Shown here piece after piece: positions 1 through 8,075 of a stretch of 64,000 nt of DNA. Source of the DNA: JADFNB01 sp036397455 (GTDB lineage Bacteria; Gemmatimonadota; Gemmatimonadetes; Gemmatimonadales; GWC2-71-9); the NCBI GenBank assembly GCA_036397455.1, contig DASWIX010000076.1, positions 62,001 through 126,000 of the forward strand, read 5' to 3'. Position 1 is the first letter of the stretch. Each line of letters starts with the position of its first letter. Made by a program: the position numbers and the translations under genes. The notes under the pieces are model-generated. The model searched no databases and was not told the origin of the DNA. It saw only the letters and a program-made list of their open reading frames with translations.

Positions 1-1
1 A

Positions 2-169
2 CCGCACCAGTCGAGCTTGCGGCGCTGGAGCCGGCGGGTCCTGGGCCTGGGGCCGCACACGAGGACCGGCGAATTTCCCGAGCCGCCCGCGGCGACCTCA
101 CCACGCACCAGTCTCGCGATTGCCGTCGCGATGCTCGGATTCTCCCTGATCCTGTGGCTGATCCTGTAG
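2..169 (+). CDS. C-terminal end of an unidentified, probably membrane-anchored protein (cut by window edge)
   Basis: An open frame enters from the left edge and stops with TAG at 167-169. The last ~20 residues are strongly hydrophobic (IAVAMLGFSLILWLIL at the very end), preceded by a basic, proline-rich stretch, so the protein seems to end in a single membrane anchor. Too little is present to name a family. It runs towards the minus-strand permease remnant that follows, so the two are convergent. It could be a chance frame; the hydrophobic tail is the only support. Confidence 0.35.
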   Translation, partial: PHQSSLRRWSRRVLGLGPHTRTGEFPEPPAATSPRTSLAIAVAMLGFSLILWLIL

Positions 170-184
170 CGGTCCGCCCGCTCC

Positions 185-409
185 TCAGCCGTCGTGCTTG
201 AGGACGACCGCCGGATCGACCCGGGTGGCGCGGCGTGCCGGCAAGTACGCAGCCAGCGTCGCGGTGAGAAGAAGCATCGCCGCCAGTGCCCCGTAGACAA
301 CCGGATCGATCGGCTGGACTTCGTACAGGAATCGTATGAGGAACCGCGACAGCAGCGCGGCGGCACCCGTCCCGATCGCGACGCGCGAGCCGCGTAGCGA
401 ATATCCGTG
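185..409 (-). pseudogene. Remnant of an FtsX/MacB-type ABC permease (C-terminal ~75 codons)
   Basis: Minus-strand codons from about 409 to the TGA at 185 encode the typical end of an FtsX-like permease of the duplicated 'orphan' type: a hydrophobic helix, the segment RFLYEVQPIDPVVYGA, another helix, then LPARRATRVDPAVVLKHDG. Members of that family are about 800 residues long. Upstream of about 409 the frame loses all resemblance, so only the final transmembrane helices and cytoplasmic tail remain. No start or ATPase partner is present. I read it as the residue of a deleted gene. Confidence 0.6.
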
Positions 410-579
410 AAGGGCGACATCAAGGACTCCCGAGCAGAGGGTTCGGCAATTAGACGTTCGGCGACCCGCGATGGTTGGCACGCTCCCGAATCCAGCAATA
501 TCCGTCAGCCGCCGTTCCCTTGTTGCGACCCCCGCCACGGGATACCCTTGAGCCCGACCATTCCAACCGGAGTAGGAGC

Positions 580-2223
580 ATGCATCCGAGCGCCATACCC
601 CGCCGGGATTTCCTGCGTTACGCCGCCGCCGGCGGCGCCGCGACCGTATTCAACCCCGCGCGCGCGGTCGCGGAGCCGCGGGCCCAAGCAGGGGAGCCGG
701 CGTTCGACGTGCCCGCCTTCGAGCTCGAAGAACTGACGATCGCGGACCTGCAACGGGGGATGGCCTCCGGCCGCTGGACGGCGGTGCAGATCACCGAAGC
801 GTATCTGTCCCGCATCGAGACGCTCGACCGGAGCGGTCCGCAATTGAACCAGGTCCTGCAAACGAATCCGCGCGCCCTCGAAATCGCCACCCGGTTGGAC
901 CGCGAACGACGTGATGGGCAGGTGCGCGGACCGATGCACGGCATTCCGGTTCTGATCAAGGACAACATCGATACCGCCGACGACATGCTGACCACGGCAG
1001 GTTCACTCGCCCTGATGGGATCGCGACCGTCGCGTGACGCGTTCATCGTGGACCGACTCCGCGCCGCGGGCGCGATCATCCTCGGCAAGACGAACCTCTC
1101 CGAGTGGGCCAACTTCCGCTCGACGCAATCGTCGAGCGGGTGGTCCGGACGCGGGGGACAGGGCAAGAACCCATACGCGCTCGATCGAAGCCCCTGCGGG
1201 TCGAGCGCCGGATCGGGCGCCGCCACCTCGGCAAACTTCGCCGCGATTGGCATCGGAACGGAGACCGACGGATCGATCGTCTGCCCGTCCGCGACCAACG
1301 GCGTCGTCGGCATCAAACCGACGATCGGCCTCGTATCGCGATCGGGCATCATTCCGATCGCGCACAGCCAGGATACCGCCGGGCCGATGGCGCGGACCGT
1401 GCGGGACGCCGCCCTTCTGCTCGACGTGCTGGCCGGAGAGGACCCACGGGACGCCGGCACGCGCGGCATGCAGGGTCGTATCGAAACCGACTACACCCGC
1501 TTTCTCGATCCGGACGGCCTGCGCGGCGCGCGGATCGGCGTCCTGCGCCAGGGGTTCGCGGGCTACAGCCCGGAGGCGGACGGGGTGCTGGCCGATGCCA
1601 TCATGGCGATGACCGATGCGGGCGCCGTGGTCATCGATCCGACGGCGTTCCCCACCGCGGGCCAATACGGCAACGACGAATTCGAAGTGCTGCTGTACGA
1701 GTTCAAGGCCGATCTGAACGCCTACCTCACGAGCCGGGGCCCCGCAGAACCAAGCAAGACGCTGGCCGACCTCATCGCCTTCAACGAGCGGCACGCCGAT
1801 CAGGAGCTGCGCTACTTCGGGCAGGAGATCTTCCTGTCGGCCGAGGAGAAGGGGCCCCTGACCGACCAGGCATATCGCGAGGCGCTGGAACGATCGAAGC
1901 GGCTTGCCGGTCCAGAGGGGATTGACGCGGCGATGGACGAGCAGCAGCTCGACGCCCTGGTGGCGGTGACCGGCTCCCCCGCGTGGACCGTGGACCTGGT
2001 CAATGGAGACCACTTCCTGGGCGCCAGTTCCGGCCCTGCGGCCGTGTCCGGCTACGCCAACATCACGGTCCCCGCCGGCTATCGATTCGGATTGCCGGTC
2101 GGCATATCGTTCATCGGCCGCGCGTTTGCCGAACCGACCTTGCTGAAACTCGCGTCGGGATTCGAGCGCGTGACCCAGGTCCGGCGCGCTCCGACGTTCC
2201 GGGCCCACGCGGCGTGGACCTGA
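580..2223 (+). CDS. Tat-exported amidase (amidase signature family)
   Basis: 547 residues. The ATG at 580 is chosen because it follows GTAGGAG at the right distance and begins a twin-arginine signal (RRDFLRYAAAGGAA) with a cleavage region near residue 30. The mature protein carries the Ser-cisSer-Lys triad of the amidase signature family: Lys in LIKDNID, cis-Ser in CGSSAGSGA and the nucleophile in GTETDGS. Such enzymes hydrolyse carboxylic or peptide-type amides; the substrate cannot be read from sequence. The Tat signal predicts folding before export and action in the periplasm or on the cell surface. A 7-bp inverted repeat (2224-2230/2258-2264) lies just after the stop and may help end transcription. 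Confidence 0.9.
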   Translation: MHPSAIPRRDFLRYAAAGGAATVFNPARAVAEPRAQAGEPAFDVPAFELEELTIADLQRGMASGRWTAVQITEAYLSRIETLDRSGPQLNQVLQTNPRALEIATRLDRERRDGQVRGPMHGIPVLIKDNIDTADDMLTTAGSLALMGSRPSRDAFIVDRLRAAGAIILGKTNLSEWANFRSTQSSSGWSGRGGQGKNPYALDRSPCGSSAGSGAATSANFAAIGIGTETDGSIVCPSATNGVVGIKPTIGLVSRSGIIPIAHSQDTAGPMARTVRDAALLLDVLAGEDPRDAGTRGMQGRIETDYTRFLDPDGLRGARIGVLRQGFAGYSPEADGVLADAIMAMTDAGAVVIDPTAFPTAGQYGNDEFEVLLYEFKADLNAYLTSRGPAEPSKTLADLIAFNERHADQELRYFGQEIFLSAEEKGPLTDQAYREALERSKRLAGPEGIDAAMDEQQLDALVAVTGSPAWTVDLVNGDHFLGASSGPAAVSGYANITVPAGYRFGLPVGISFIGRAFAEPTLLKLASGFERVTQVRRAPTFRAHAAWT

Positions 2224-2273
2224 GCGCACCGCGGTACCCCGACCCGTATTGAGCCATGGTGCGCCAATTCGGT

Positions 2274-2345
2274 TCAGGAGTGTAGCGGCGAGGCATTGTT
2301 GATGGCGTCGAGCGGGAGGGCGACCTCGATGCGTTTCTTGTGCAC
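2274..2345 (-). pseudogene. N-terminal stub of a DUF1156-type DNA methylase
   Basis: Two bases after the ATPase gene's stop, a GTG at 2345 opens a frame of 23 codons ending with TGA at 2274. It reads VHKKRIEVALPLDAINNAS and then diverges. This matches the start of DUF1156 proteins, DNA methylases often found in anti-phage gene sets, whose N-termini run KK-IEVALPL-AIN-AS-REKS. The conserved REKSIRHGHPS continuation is missing, so the gene has been cut off right after its start. The tight spacing suggests it was once translated together with the ATPase upstream. The match is short, hence the moderate confidence. Confidence 0.5.
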
Positions 2346-2347
2346 GC

Positions 2348-3670
2348 TCACATCTCCTCCAGCAGCCACCGGGCCGCCGGCCACCATTGGACCTGCGCCG
2401 GCAGGCCGGCCGGTGGCGGACTGCTGTCGAGCGTCACCAGGAGCGCCGGCGCACCCGCGTGGGCCTCGAGAGCGCTCACCAGCGGGCGGACTTCCCGCTC
2501 GAGCGTCTCGGGATTGCGGGCATCGGCCGTGACCTGGATCAGCAGCGTCTCCCGGCCGGGGCCCGAGGCAAAGAAGTCCACCTCCCAGTCCTCGCCGGTC
2601 TTGAGGTACCCGACCTCATAGCCGCGTCGCTCCAGCTCCAGCAGCACCGCGGTCTCGAGCGCATGCCCCGTCTGGGGTCCGGTGCGGGCGTAGACCCCGA
2701 TTAGCCCAGGGTCCACCGGATAGACCTTGCGGGGGTTCACCATTCGCCGCCGCTCCGAGGCGGTGTGCAGCGACACGGTCCGGATCAGAAAGCTATCCTC
2801 CAGGTGCGACAGGTACTCGTGCAGCGTGTCCTTCCCCACCGCGATCCCCTGCGAGCGCATGACGCCAAAGAGCTTCTGCACACTGAACGCGCCGGCGGGC
2901 GTACTGAGGAGCTGGCGCTGCATCCAGCGTAGCGCCACCGGGTTCGAGACCGCGTGGCGCTCGATCACGTCCCGCAGCACGGTCGCGTCCACGTAGCTTC
3001 GGAATAACGCCCCGCGATCTCGCGCGTCCAGGCCCTGCGCTTCCGCGAAGCCTCCCAGCTCCAGATAGCGCCGGAGCTCGTGGTCCAGGGCCGACCGCTC
3101 GGCTGGGGGCAACCGCTCCCAGGGCGCGGCCGGTTCCTTGTCGGCGTGCCGCAGCGCCTCGCGGAACGAGAACGGATGGACCAGTACTTCGAGCACACGG
3201 CCGCGAAAAGCGGTGGCGACCTCCCGGCTCAGGAGGCGCGCGGACGAGCCGGACAGGAACAGATCTACCAGCTCGCTGTCCACCACCCGGCGGGCGAAGC
3301 GTTCCCATCCCGGGACGGTCTGCACTTCGTCCAGGCACAGCGTCACCCGCTCGCTGTGGCGGAGCGCCGGAAATCGGCGGAAGTACTCTTCCAGGAGCCA
3401 GTCAAGGTGCGCAACATCGAGGCCGGCCAGCCGGTCGTCCTCGAGCCCCAGGAGCACCAGCGACTCCCGTGGCCGCCCCTGATCGAGACGATCCCTGAGG
3501 CACTGCCAGAGTAAGGTGGTCTTTCCCGCCCGGCGCATGCCGATGACCGCGTGGGCCTTCCCGGGGATCCGGGGAAGGTGGATTTCTCGCCGCGTGCCGG
3601 CGACCGCTGCCAGGTCCGCCGAGATCGCCTCGTCAAGTCGTTGCGCCAGTGCAGGTTGCATATTTATCAT
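2348..3670 (-). CDS. AAA_14/DUF4143-type P-loop ATPase
   Basis: About 440 residues from the ATG at 3670 (another ATG at 3661). The N-terminal third is an AAA_14 ATPase: Walker A GMRRAGKTT, then a Walker B region (TLCLDEVQ) and a sensor segment DLFLSGSSARLL. The C-terminal half is DUF4143, with the nuclease-fold-like EVDFFASG and IQVT strands near the end. Proteins of this family are common, often accessory, and their biochemical role is unknown. The promoter mapped upstream would start transcription only a few bases before 3670, so the message would be nearly leaderless; I see no ribosome binding site. A methylase stub follows in the same direction. Confidence 0.85.
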   Translation of the reverse strand: MINMQPALAQRLDEAISADLAAVAGTRREIHLPRIPGKAHAVIGMRRAGKTTLLWQCLRDRLDQGRPRESLVLLGLEDDRLAGLDVAHLDWLLEEYFRRFPALRHSERVTLCLDEVQTVPGWERFARRVVDSELVDLFLSGSSARLLSREVATAFRGRVLEVLVHPFSFREALRHADKEPAAPWERLPPAERSALDHELRRYLELGGFAEAQGLDARDRGALFRSYVDATVLRDVIERHAVSNPVALRWMQRQLLSTPAGAFSVQKLFGVMRSQGIAVGKDTLHEYLSHLEDSFLIRTVSLHTASERRRMVNPRKVYPVDPGLIGVYARTGPQTGHALETAVLLELERRGYEVGYLKTGEDWEVDFFASGPGRETLLIQVTADARNPETLEREVRPLVSALEAHAGAPALLVTLDSSPPPAGLPAQVQWWPAARWLLEEM

Positions 3671-3684
3671 TACTACAGTGATAA
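3664..3684. promoter_or_regulatory. Palindromic operator candidate overlapping the -10 box
   Basis: TTATCA (3664-3669) and TGATAA (3679-3684) form a perfect 6-bp inverted repeat with a 9-base spacer. It covers the -10 box and predicted start point of the ATPase promoter, the place where a repressor would block it. No regulator gene lies next to it. Confidence 0.45.
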
Positions 3685-3709
3685 TAACTGCATGATTGGT
3701 CACTGTCAA
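3681..3709 (-). promoter_or_regulatory. Near-consensus sigma-70 promoter for the DUF4143 ATPase
   Basis: On the minus strand TTGACA (3709-3704) is followed by a 17-base spacer and TATTAT (3686-3681). This is a full match to the -35 box and one mismatch in the -10, in an AT-rich island inside GC-rich DNA. The expected start point is near 3674, only about 4 bases before the ATG at 3670. Confidence 0.75.
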
Positions 3710-4078
3710 GATGACAAATACGCTGGTGACGCCGAAGTCCGGCTCGCCGTTGGAAGGGGCGGCGCAGGCAGTGGACGCGGTGCGTGTCGCCGTCCACGAA
3801 CTCGACCAGCGCGAGAATGCAATCGTAGCGTCGAGCGACGGTCGGGCGATGGCGGGCGGTGCGATGGCGGCGCAGCGATTGGAAGATCGCCTCGGGTGAC
3901 GACGCCAGGCGCGGCCGCCGGATCATGAGCGCGAAGCCCACCGTGCCGGCGTCCCGGCCTCGACGATCTCAAGGCCCAGCGACGACGGTGACCATCGCGT
4001 CGGGCAGGATGCCGCGGACGGTGGCGTCGACCCGTATTGGTGACGCCCTCCGTCTGTTGGCCAACACCGATTGTCAGA
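3710..4078. other. Gene-free stretch, nothing recognised
   Basis: All six frames were read. Short frames exist on both strands but none shows a recognisable motif, a ribosome binding site or an unbroken conserved segment. It separates the ATPase promoter from the end of the methyltransferase gene. Confidence 0.5.
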
Positions 4079-4867
4079 TCAGCAACCGATAAATCGAAAC
4101 CCGTGCGCCTGCCACTTGCTCAGCGGGTGCTTGCCGGTGCGCCGGTACAGTTCCAGCGCCTGTCGTGCGTCGATGATGGTGGCACCGCCGTCACGCGGGT
4201 CGCCAAACGGATAGGGCAACCCACCGCGGGCTTCCTCCTGCGCGTACGCGTCTACCTGGTGCTCCAGGTCGGGACGCGACTGGTCGAATTCGATCCAATC
4301 GGTCGTCGCCAGCAACCCGGTGTACACGAAACCCGGGGCGTCGCGCGCCAGCCCTTCGATGCGCCCGGCGCCGTATTGCGCGGAAGCCTGCACCATGGCG
4401 ACGGCACCCGGCTTGACGAACCGCCGCGCTTCGCACAGGGCTCGGCGTCGAAACGTGAACCCGTCATCGCCTGGACTGGCAGGCGGATTGGCCAGGACGA
4501 AATCGACCGCGCCGACCAGACGGTCGAGGGCATCGCGGCCCTCGGCGGTGCGCGGCTCGTAGGAGTCGGCGTGGATGACGGTCACCCGGTCGCTGACACC
4601 GTTCCGTTCGGCATTGACGCGCGCAATCCGCACGTCGTCCTCACCGATCTCGAGTGCCGTCACGTGGCGCACGTCCGGCAACTTCGCCGCCAGCACGGCG
4701 AGACATCCCGTTCCGGCGCCCCAATCGAGGCCCACGCCGCGGAACAGGTCACGATGGTCGACGATCGCCCGCAGCGAGATGCGGCTGGCCGGCGTCAGGG
4801 GATACGTGCCCGGCGGATGGTGAATCGTGATCGGCGCCAGATCACCCACGACCGCATCCGTCAGCAC
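4079..4867 (-). CDS. Class I SAM-dependent methyltransferase (PrmC/RsmC-like small domain)
   Basis: 262 residues from a GTG at 4867. Motif I is LDWGAGTGCLAVLAA, followed by an acidic end of strand 2 (ALEIGEDD) and the NPPASPGD motif, the form seen in methylases acting on amino groups of protein glutamine, or of bases in RNA and DNA. The N-terminal part (HHPPGTYPLTPASRIS) may form a lid. The substrate is not evident. It is last in the gatE-gatD-glnS-DUF2231 run, 37 bases after the previous stop, so it is probably cotranscribed with glutamine-tRNA genes. A role in modifying a translation component is possible but unproven. Confidence 0.75.
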   Translation of the reverse strand: MLTDAVVGDLAPITIHHPPGTYPLTPASRISLRAIVDHRDLFRGVGLDWGAGTGCLAVLAAKLPDVRHVTALEIGEDDVRIARVNAERNGVSDRVTVIHADSYEPRTAEGRDALDRLVGAVDFVLANPPASPGDDGFTFRRRALCEARRFVKPGAVAMVQASAQYGAGRIEGLARDAPGFVYTGLLATTDWIEFDQSRPDLEHQVDAYAQEEARGGLPYPFGDPRDGGATIIDARQALELYRRTGKHPLSKWQAHGFRFIGC

Positions 4868-4904
4868 GGTTTCCGCCGTCTCGGTTCGAGGCCGTTTCAG
4901 CAGA

Positions 4905-5747
4905 TCAGCCTCCGCCGTCGAGCCGTTCCAACCGCTCGATCAGGCGTGGGTCGTCAGGGGAGGCCTGGCGCAACGGTCCCAGCACCGCCCGGGCCGAGTC
5001 GGGATACCCGAGCGCCTCGTACACGTCCGCCAACAGCAGCCCGTACTGGAGCTGCAAGCGACGGTCGTCGCCGGGTACGGCGTACGCGGCGAGCCCCGCG
5101 CGGGTCGCCGCGGCGTCCCCGCGGTCACGGAACACCGATTCGATGGCCATGAACGCGATGCCCGGATCGTCCCGATAGCGGCGTCCCATCAACTCGATCA
5201 GTTCGGCCGCACGCTCGCCATGGCCGGTCGCCCGGTCACGCGCCGACTGATGGTAGAGACCCGCGAGCAGCAGCCGTTCGACGTCGGCGTCATCACCCGA
5301 CCGCGTGCCGACGCCGCCGGCATAGGCATACACGAGCTTGCCGCCGTGTTCCGCCGTCTCGTACAGGAAAAACAGGCCGCCGAGTCCGACCGCGGCGGAC
5401 GCCGCGAGCACACCGGTGCGATAGGCCGCCTTGCGGCGCAACGCGAGGGCTGCAAGCTCCAGTGCCGCGACCACCAGGAAGAGATTCCGCGTTCGTTCGC
5501 CCAACTCTTCGTGTTCCTCCACCGCGGGCCGTGCGCCGGGAATGCGCTCCGCCGGTCCGTGCGTGTCCGTGCCCGACCGGACCGCCAACACCGACGCAAC
5601 CGTACCGGCCACGATCAGCATCGTCGCCGCCGGGCCGGCGAAGGTCGCCTGGCGTACGAACGCCAGCAGCCGGAACCCGACCCCGACGAACAGCAGCGCG
5701 ACCACGAAATGCACGATCTGCGGATGAAAGACGCCAATGTCGGGCAT
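4905..5747 (-). CDS. DUF2231-like membrane protein with a TPR-like C-terminal half
   Basis: 280 residues from ATG 5747, preceded by a good GGAGGCG site. The N-terminus (HPQIVHFVVALLFVGVGF) is typical of DUF2231 inner-membrane proteins, and about four hydrophobic helices span residues 10-130. The C-terminal ~130 residues are soluble and helical, with TPR-like spacing (LLADVYEALGYPDSARAVL). Function unknown for the family. It starts 21 bases after glnS ends, so it is very likely in the same message. Confidence 0.65.
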   Translation of the reverse strand: MPDIGVFHPQIVHFVVALLFVGVGFRLLAFVRQATFAGPAATMLIVAGTVASVLAVRSGTDTHGPAERIPGARPAVEEHEELGERTRNLFLVVAALELAALALRRKAAYRTGVLAASAAVGLGGLFFLYETAEHGGKLVYAYAGGVGTRSGDDADVERLLLAGLYHQSARDRATGHGERAAELIELMGRRYRDDPGIAFMAIESVFRDRGDAAATRAGLAAYAVPGDDRRLQLQYGLLLADVYEALGYPDSARAVLGPLRQASPDDPRLIERLERLDGGG

Positions 5748-5768
5748 CCCACGCCTCCAATGAGAAGT

Positions 5769-8075
5769 TCACGAAAGCTTGGCCTTCACCAGTGCCTCCA
5801 CGAGATGCGGGTCAGCCGTTCCGCCGCTCGCGCGCATCACCTGTCCCACGAAGAAGCCCAGCAATCCCGATCGGCCATGGCGATACTGTTCGACCCGATC
5901 CGGGAATTCCGCGATCGTCCGATCGACCAACGGTTCGATCGCCTCACGGTCGGCCACCCGCTGGAGCCCGAGCCGCTCGATCACCACCGCCGGCTCGTCA
6001 CCAGAGGTGAACATGGCACCGAGGACCGACTTGCCCTGCGACCGCGAGATGTCACCTCGTGCGATCAGGTCGAGCAACGCCGCCAGCGCGCCGCCGTCGA
6101 ACGGGACATGCGCGGCTGCGTGTTTCCGCATGACGTTGCGCACGTCATTGACCACCCAATTCGCAATGGACGCCGCATCCGACCGGCCCTTCACCGCCTG
6201 TGCGAACAACGCGCCCAGCGCGGGCTCCCGGCTGAGGATGGTGGCCTGTTCCGTGGAAATGCCCTGGGCCGTCGCATCGATCGTCGGACCGGCCTGCGCG
6301 GGGACACCCGCGGGCGCCGCCGGTGTGGCCGTCGGCGCGGCGCGCGCCGCGCGCGGGGTCGTGAGGCGGCCACCCTGCGTCGCCGCCGCGTCGTGCGTCC
6401 TGCCCCAGGTGTCGCGCAACGCCACCGTCCGATTGAACACGAGTCGCTCCGGCGTGGACTCGGTCGGGTCGCTGATGAAGTACCCCTGGCGCTCGAACTG
6501 GTATCGCGTTCCGGGCGCGTCGCCGGCCACGCTCGGCTCGATCCGCGCGCCGGTGACGACCACCAACGACTCCGGGTTCAGCGCCGAGATGAAGTCGCGC
6601 CCCGCGGCGACATCATCCGGGTCGGCCCGGGTGAACAACCGGTCGTACAATCGTACCACGGCGGGTAACGCGTGCTCCGCGGACACCCAATGCACGGTGC
6701 CTTGCACCTTGCGCCCGTCGGGCGATCCCCCGCCTCGCGTCGCGGGATCGTAGGTACAGCGAACCTCGATGATCGCGCCCGTGATCGGATCCTTGATCAC
6801 ATCCCCGCACTTCACATAGTAGGCATACCGCAGCCGGACTTCGCGTCCCGGCGCGAGCCGGAAGTACCCCCGCGGCGGCTGCTCCTGGAAGTCGTCCCGC
6901 TCGATGTACAGCACCCGTGAGAACGGCACCGTCCGCGATCCGTCCAGCGGCACGTCGTGCGGGTAGTACGGCGCGACCAACTCCTCGACCTGTCCCTCGG
7001 GATAGTTCTCGATCACCAGACGCAATGGCTGCTGCACGCACATGACGCGCGGCGCTCGCAGGTTGAGGTCGTCCCGGATCGCATGCTCGAGCTTGCCGAT
7101 GTCGACCCGACTGTCGGTCCGTGCCAGGCCGATCATGTCGCAGAAGGTCCTGATCGCCTCCGGGGTCACGCCCCGGCGCCGGAGTCCCGCAAGCGTCGGC
7201 AGGCGCGGATCGTCCCAGCCGTCCACGTGCCCTTCCGACACCAGCCGCACCAGTTTCCGTTTGCTCAACACCGTGTACTCCAGATTGAGCCGCGCGAATT
7301 CGGTCTGTTCCGGCGGATCGACGATCCCTACCTCGTGCACCACCCAGTCGTACAACTCGCGGTTGTCCTTGAACTCCAGCGAGCAGAGCGAATGCGTGAT
7401 CCGCTCGATGGCGTCCGAGAGGCAGTGGGTGAAGTCGTATAACGGATAGGTGCACCACGCGTCGCCCATGCGGTAATGGGTCGCGTGCCGGATACGGACC
7501 AGCGGCGGATCACGCATCAGCATGTTCGGGTGCGCCATGTCGATCTTGCCGCGCAACACGTGTGCGCCGTCCGGGAACTCGCCGTCCCGCATCCGGCGGA
7601 ACAGATCGAGGTTCTCGGCGATGCTGCGGGTCCGGTACGGACTGTCACGTCCCGCTTCCGCGATGGTGCCGCGATACGCGCGGATCTCGGCCTCGCTGAG
7701 CGAATCGACGTACGCCTTGCCGTGCTCGATCAGCGTGACCGCAAACGCGTGGAGTTGTTCGAAGTAGTCGGAGGCGAAGCGCAGCCGGTCGTCCCACTCG
7801 AACCCCAGCCAACGGATATCGTGCCGGATCGCCTCGACGAACCGCATGTCCTCCCCCGCAGGATTCGTATCGTCGAAGCGGAGGTTGCACGTCCCGCCGA
7901 ACTCCTCCGCCAGGCCGAAATCGACGCAGATCGCCTTGGCGTGGCCGATGTGGAGATACCCGTTCGGTTCGGGGGGGAACCGGGTGGCGACCCGCCCTCC
8001 CCACTTCCCCGCCGCCACATCGCGCGCCACCATGGCGCGAATAAAGTCCGTTCCGCGGGTGCGGTCGCCGTTCAT
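5769..8075 (-). CDS. glnS: Glutaminyl-tRNA synthetase with C-terminal YqeY domain
   Basis: 768 residues. The class I synthetase core has HIGH at residues 42-45 (GYLHIGHAKA) and the second signature as VLSKRK at 269-274; it charges tRNA-Gln with glutamine in the cytoplasm. After a proline/alanine-rich linker, residues ~605-768 form a GatB/YqeY domain (ISRSQGKSVLGAMF near its middle), the arrangement known from Deinococcus GlnRS, where the extension helps bind tRNA. Ordinary bacterial GlnRS is about 550 residues. The ATG at 8075 shares four bases (ATGA) with the gatD stop, which settles the start and implies translational coupling. Sharing an operon with a tRNA-dependent amidotransferase is odd, because the two offer alternative routes to the same product. 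Confidence 0.93.
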   Translation of the reverse strand: MNGDRTRGTDFIRAMVARDVAAGKWGGRVATRFPPEPNGYLHIGHAKAICVDFGLAEEFGGTCNLRFDDTNPAGEDMRFVEAIRHDIRWLGFEWDDRLRFASDYFEQLHAFAVTLIEHGKAYVDSLSEAEIRAYRGTIAEAGRDSPYRTRSIAENLDLFRRMRDGEFPDGAHVLRGKIDMAHPNMLMRDPPLVRIRHATHYRMGDAWCTYPLYDFTHCLSDAIERITHSLCSLEFKDNRELYDWVVHEVGIVDPPEQTEFARLNLEYTVLSKRKLVRLVSEGHVDGWDDPRLPTLAGLRRRGVTPEAIRTFCDMIGLARTDSRVDIGKLEHAIRDDLNLRAPRVMCVQQPLRLVIENYPEGQVEELVAPYYPHDVPLDGSRTVPFSRVLYIERDDFQEQPPRGYFRLAPGREVRLRYAYYVKCGDVIKDPITGAIIEVRCTYDPATRGGGSPDGRKVQGTVHWVSAEHALPAVVRLYDRLFTRADPDDVAAGRDFISALNPESLVVVTGARIEPSVAGDAPGTRYQFERQGYFISDPTESTPERLVFNRTVALRDTWGRTHDAAATQGGRLTTPRAARAAPTATPAAPAGVPAQAGPTIDATAQGISTEQATILSREPALGALFAQAVKGRSDAASIANWVVNDVRNVMRKHAAAHVPFDGGALAALLDLIARGDISRSQGKSVLGAMFTSGDEPAVVIERLGLQRVADREAIEPLVDRTIAEFPDRVEQYRHGRSGLLGFFVGQVMRASGGTADPHLVEALVKAKLS

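Noticed and set aside
3710..4078. Possible decayed permease in the gap upstream of the ATPase
   Set aside because: A few residues (VDATVRGILPDAMVTV) vaguely recall permease loops, but the frame stops at once and neighbouring frames do not continue it.
4827..6668. 613-codon plus-strand open frame opposite glnS and the DUF2231 gene
   Set aside because: Antisense shadow of two supported genes; no motif or ribosome binding site.
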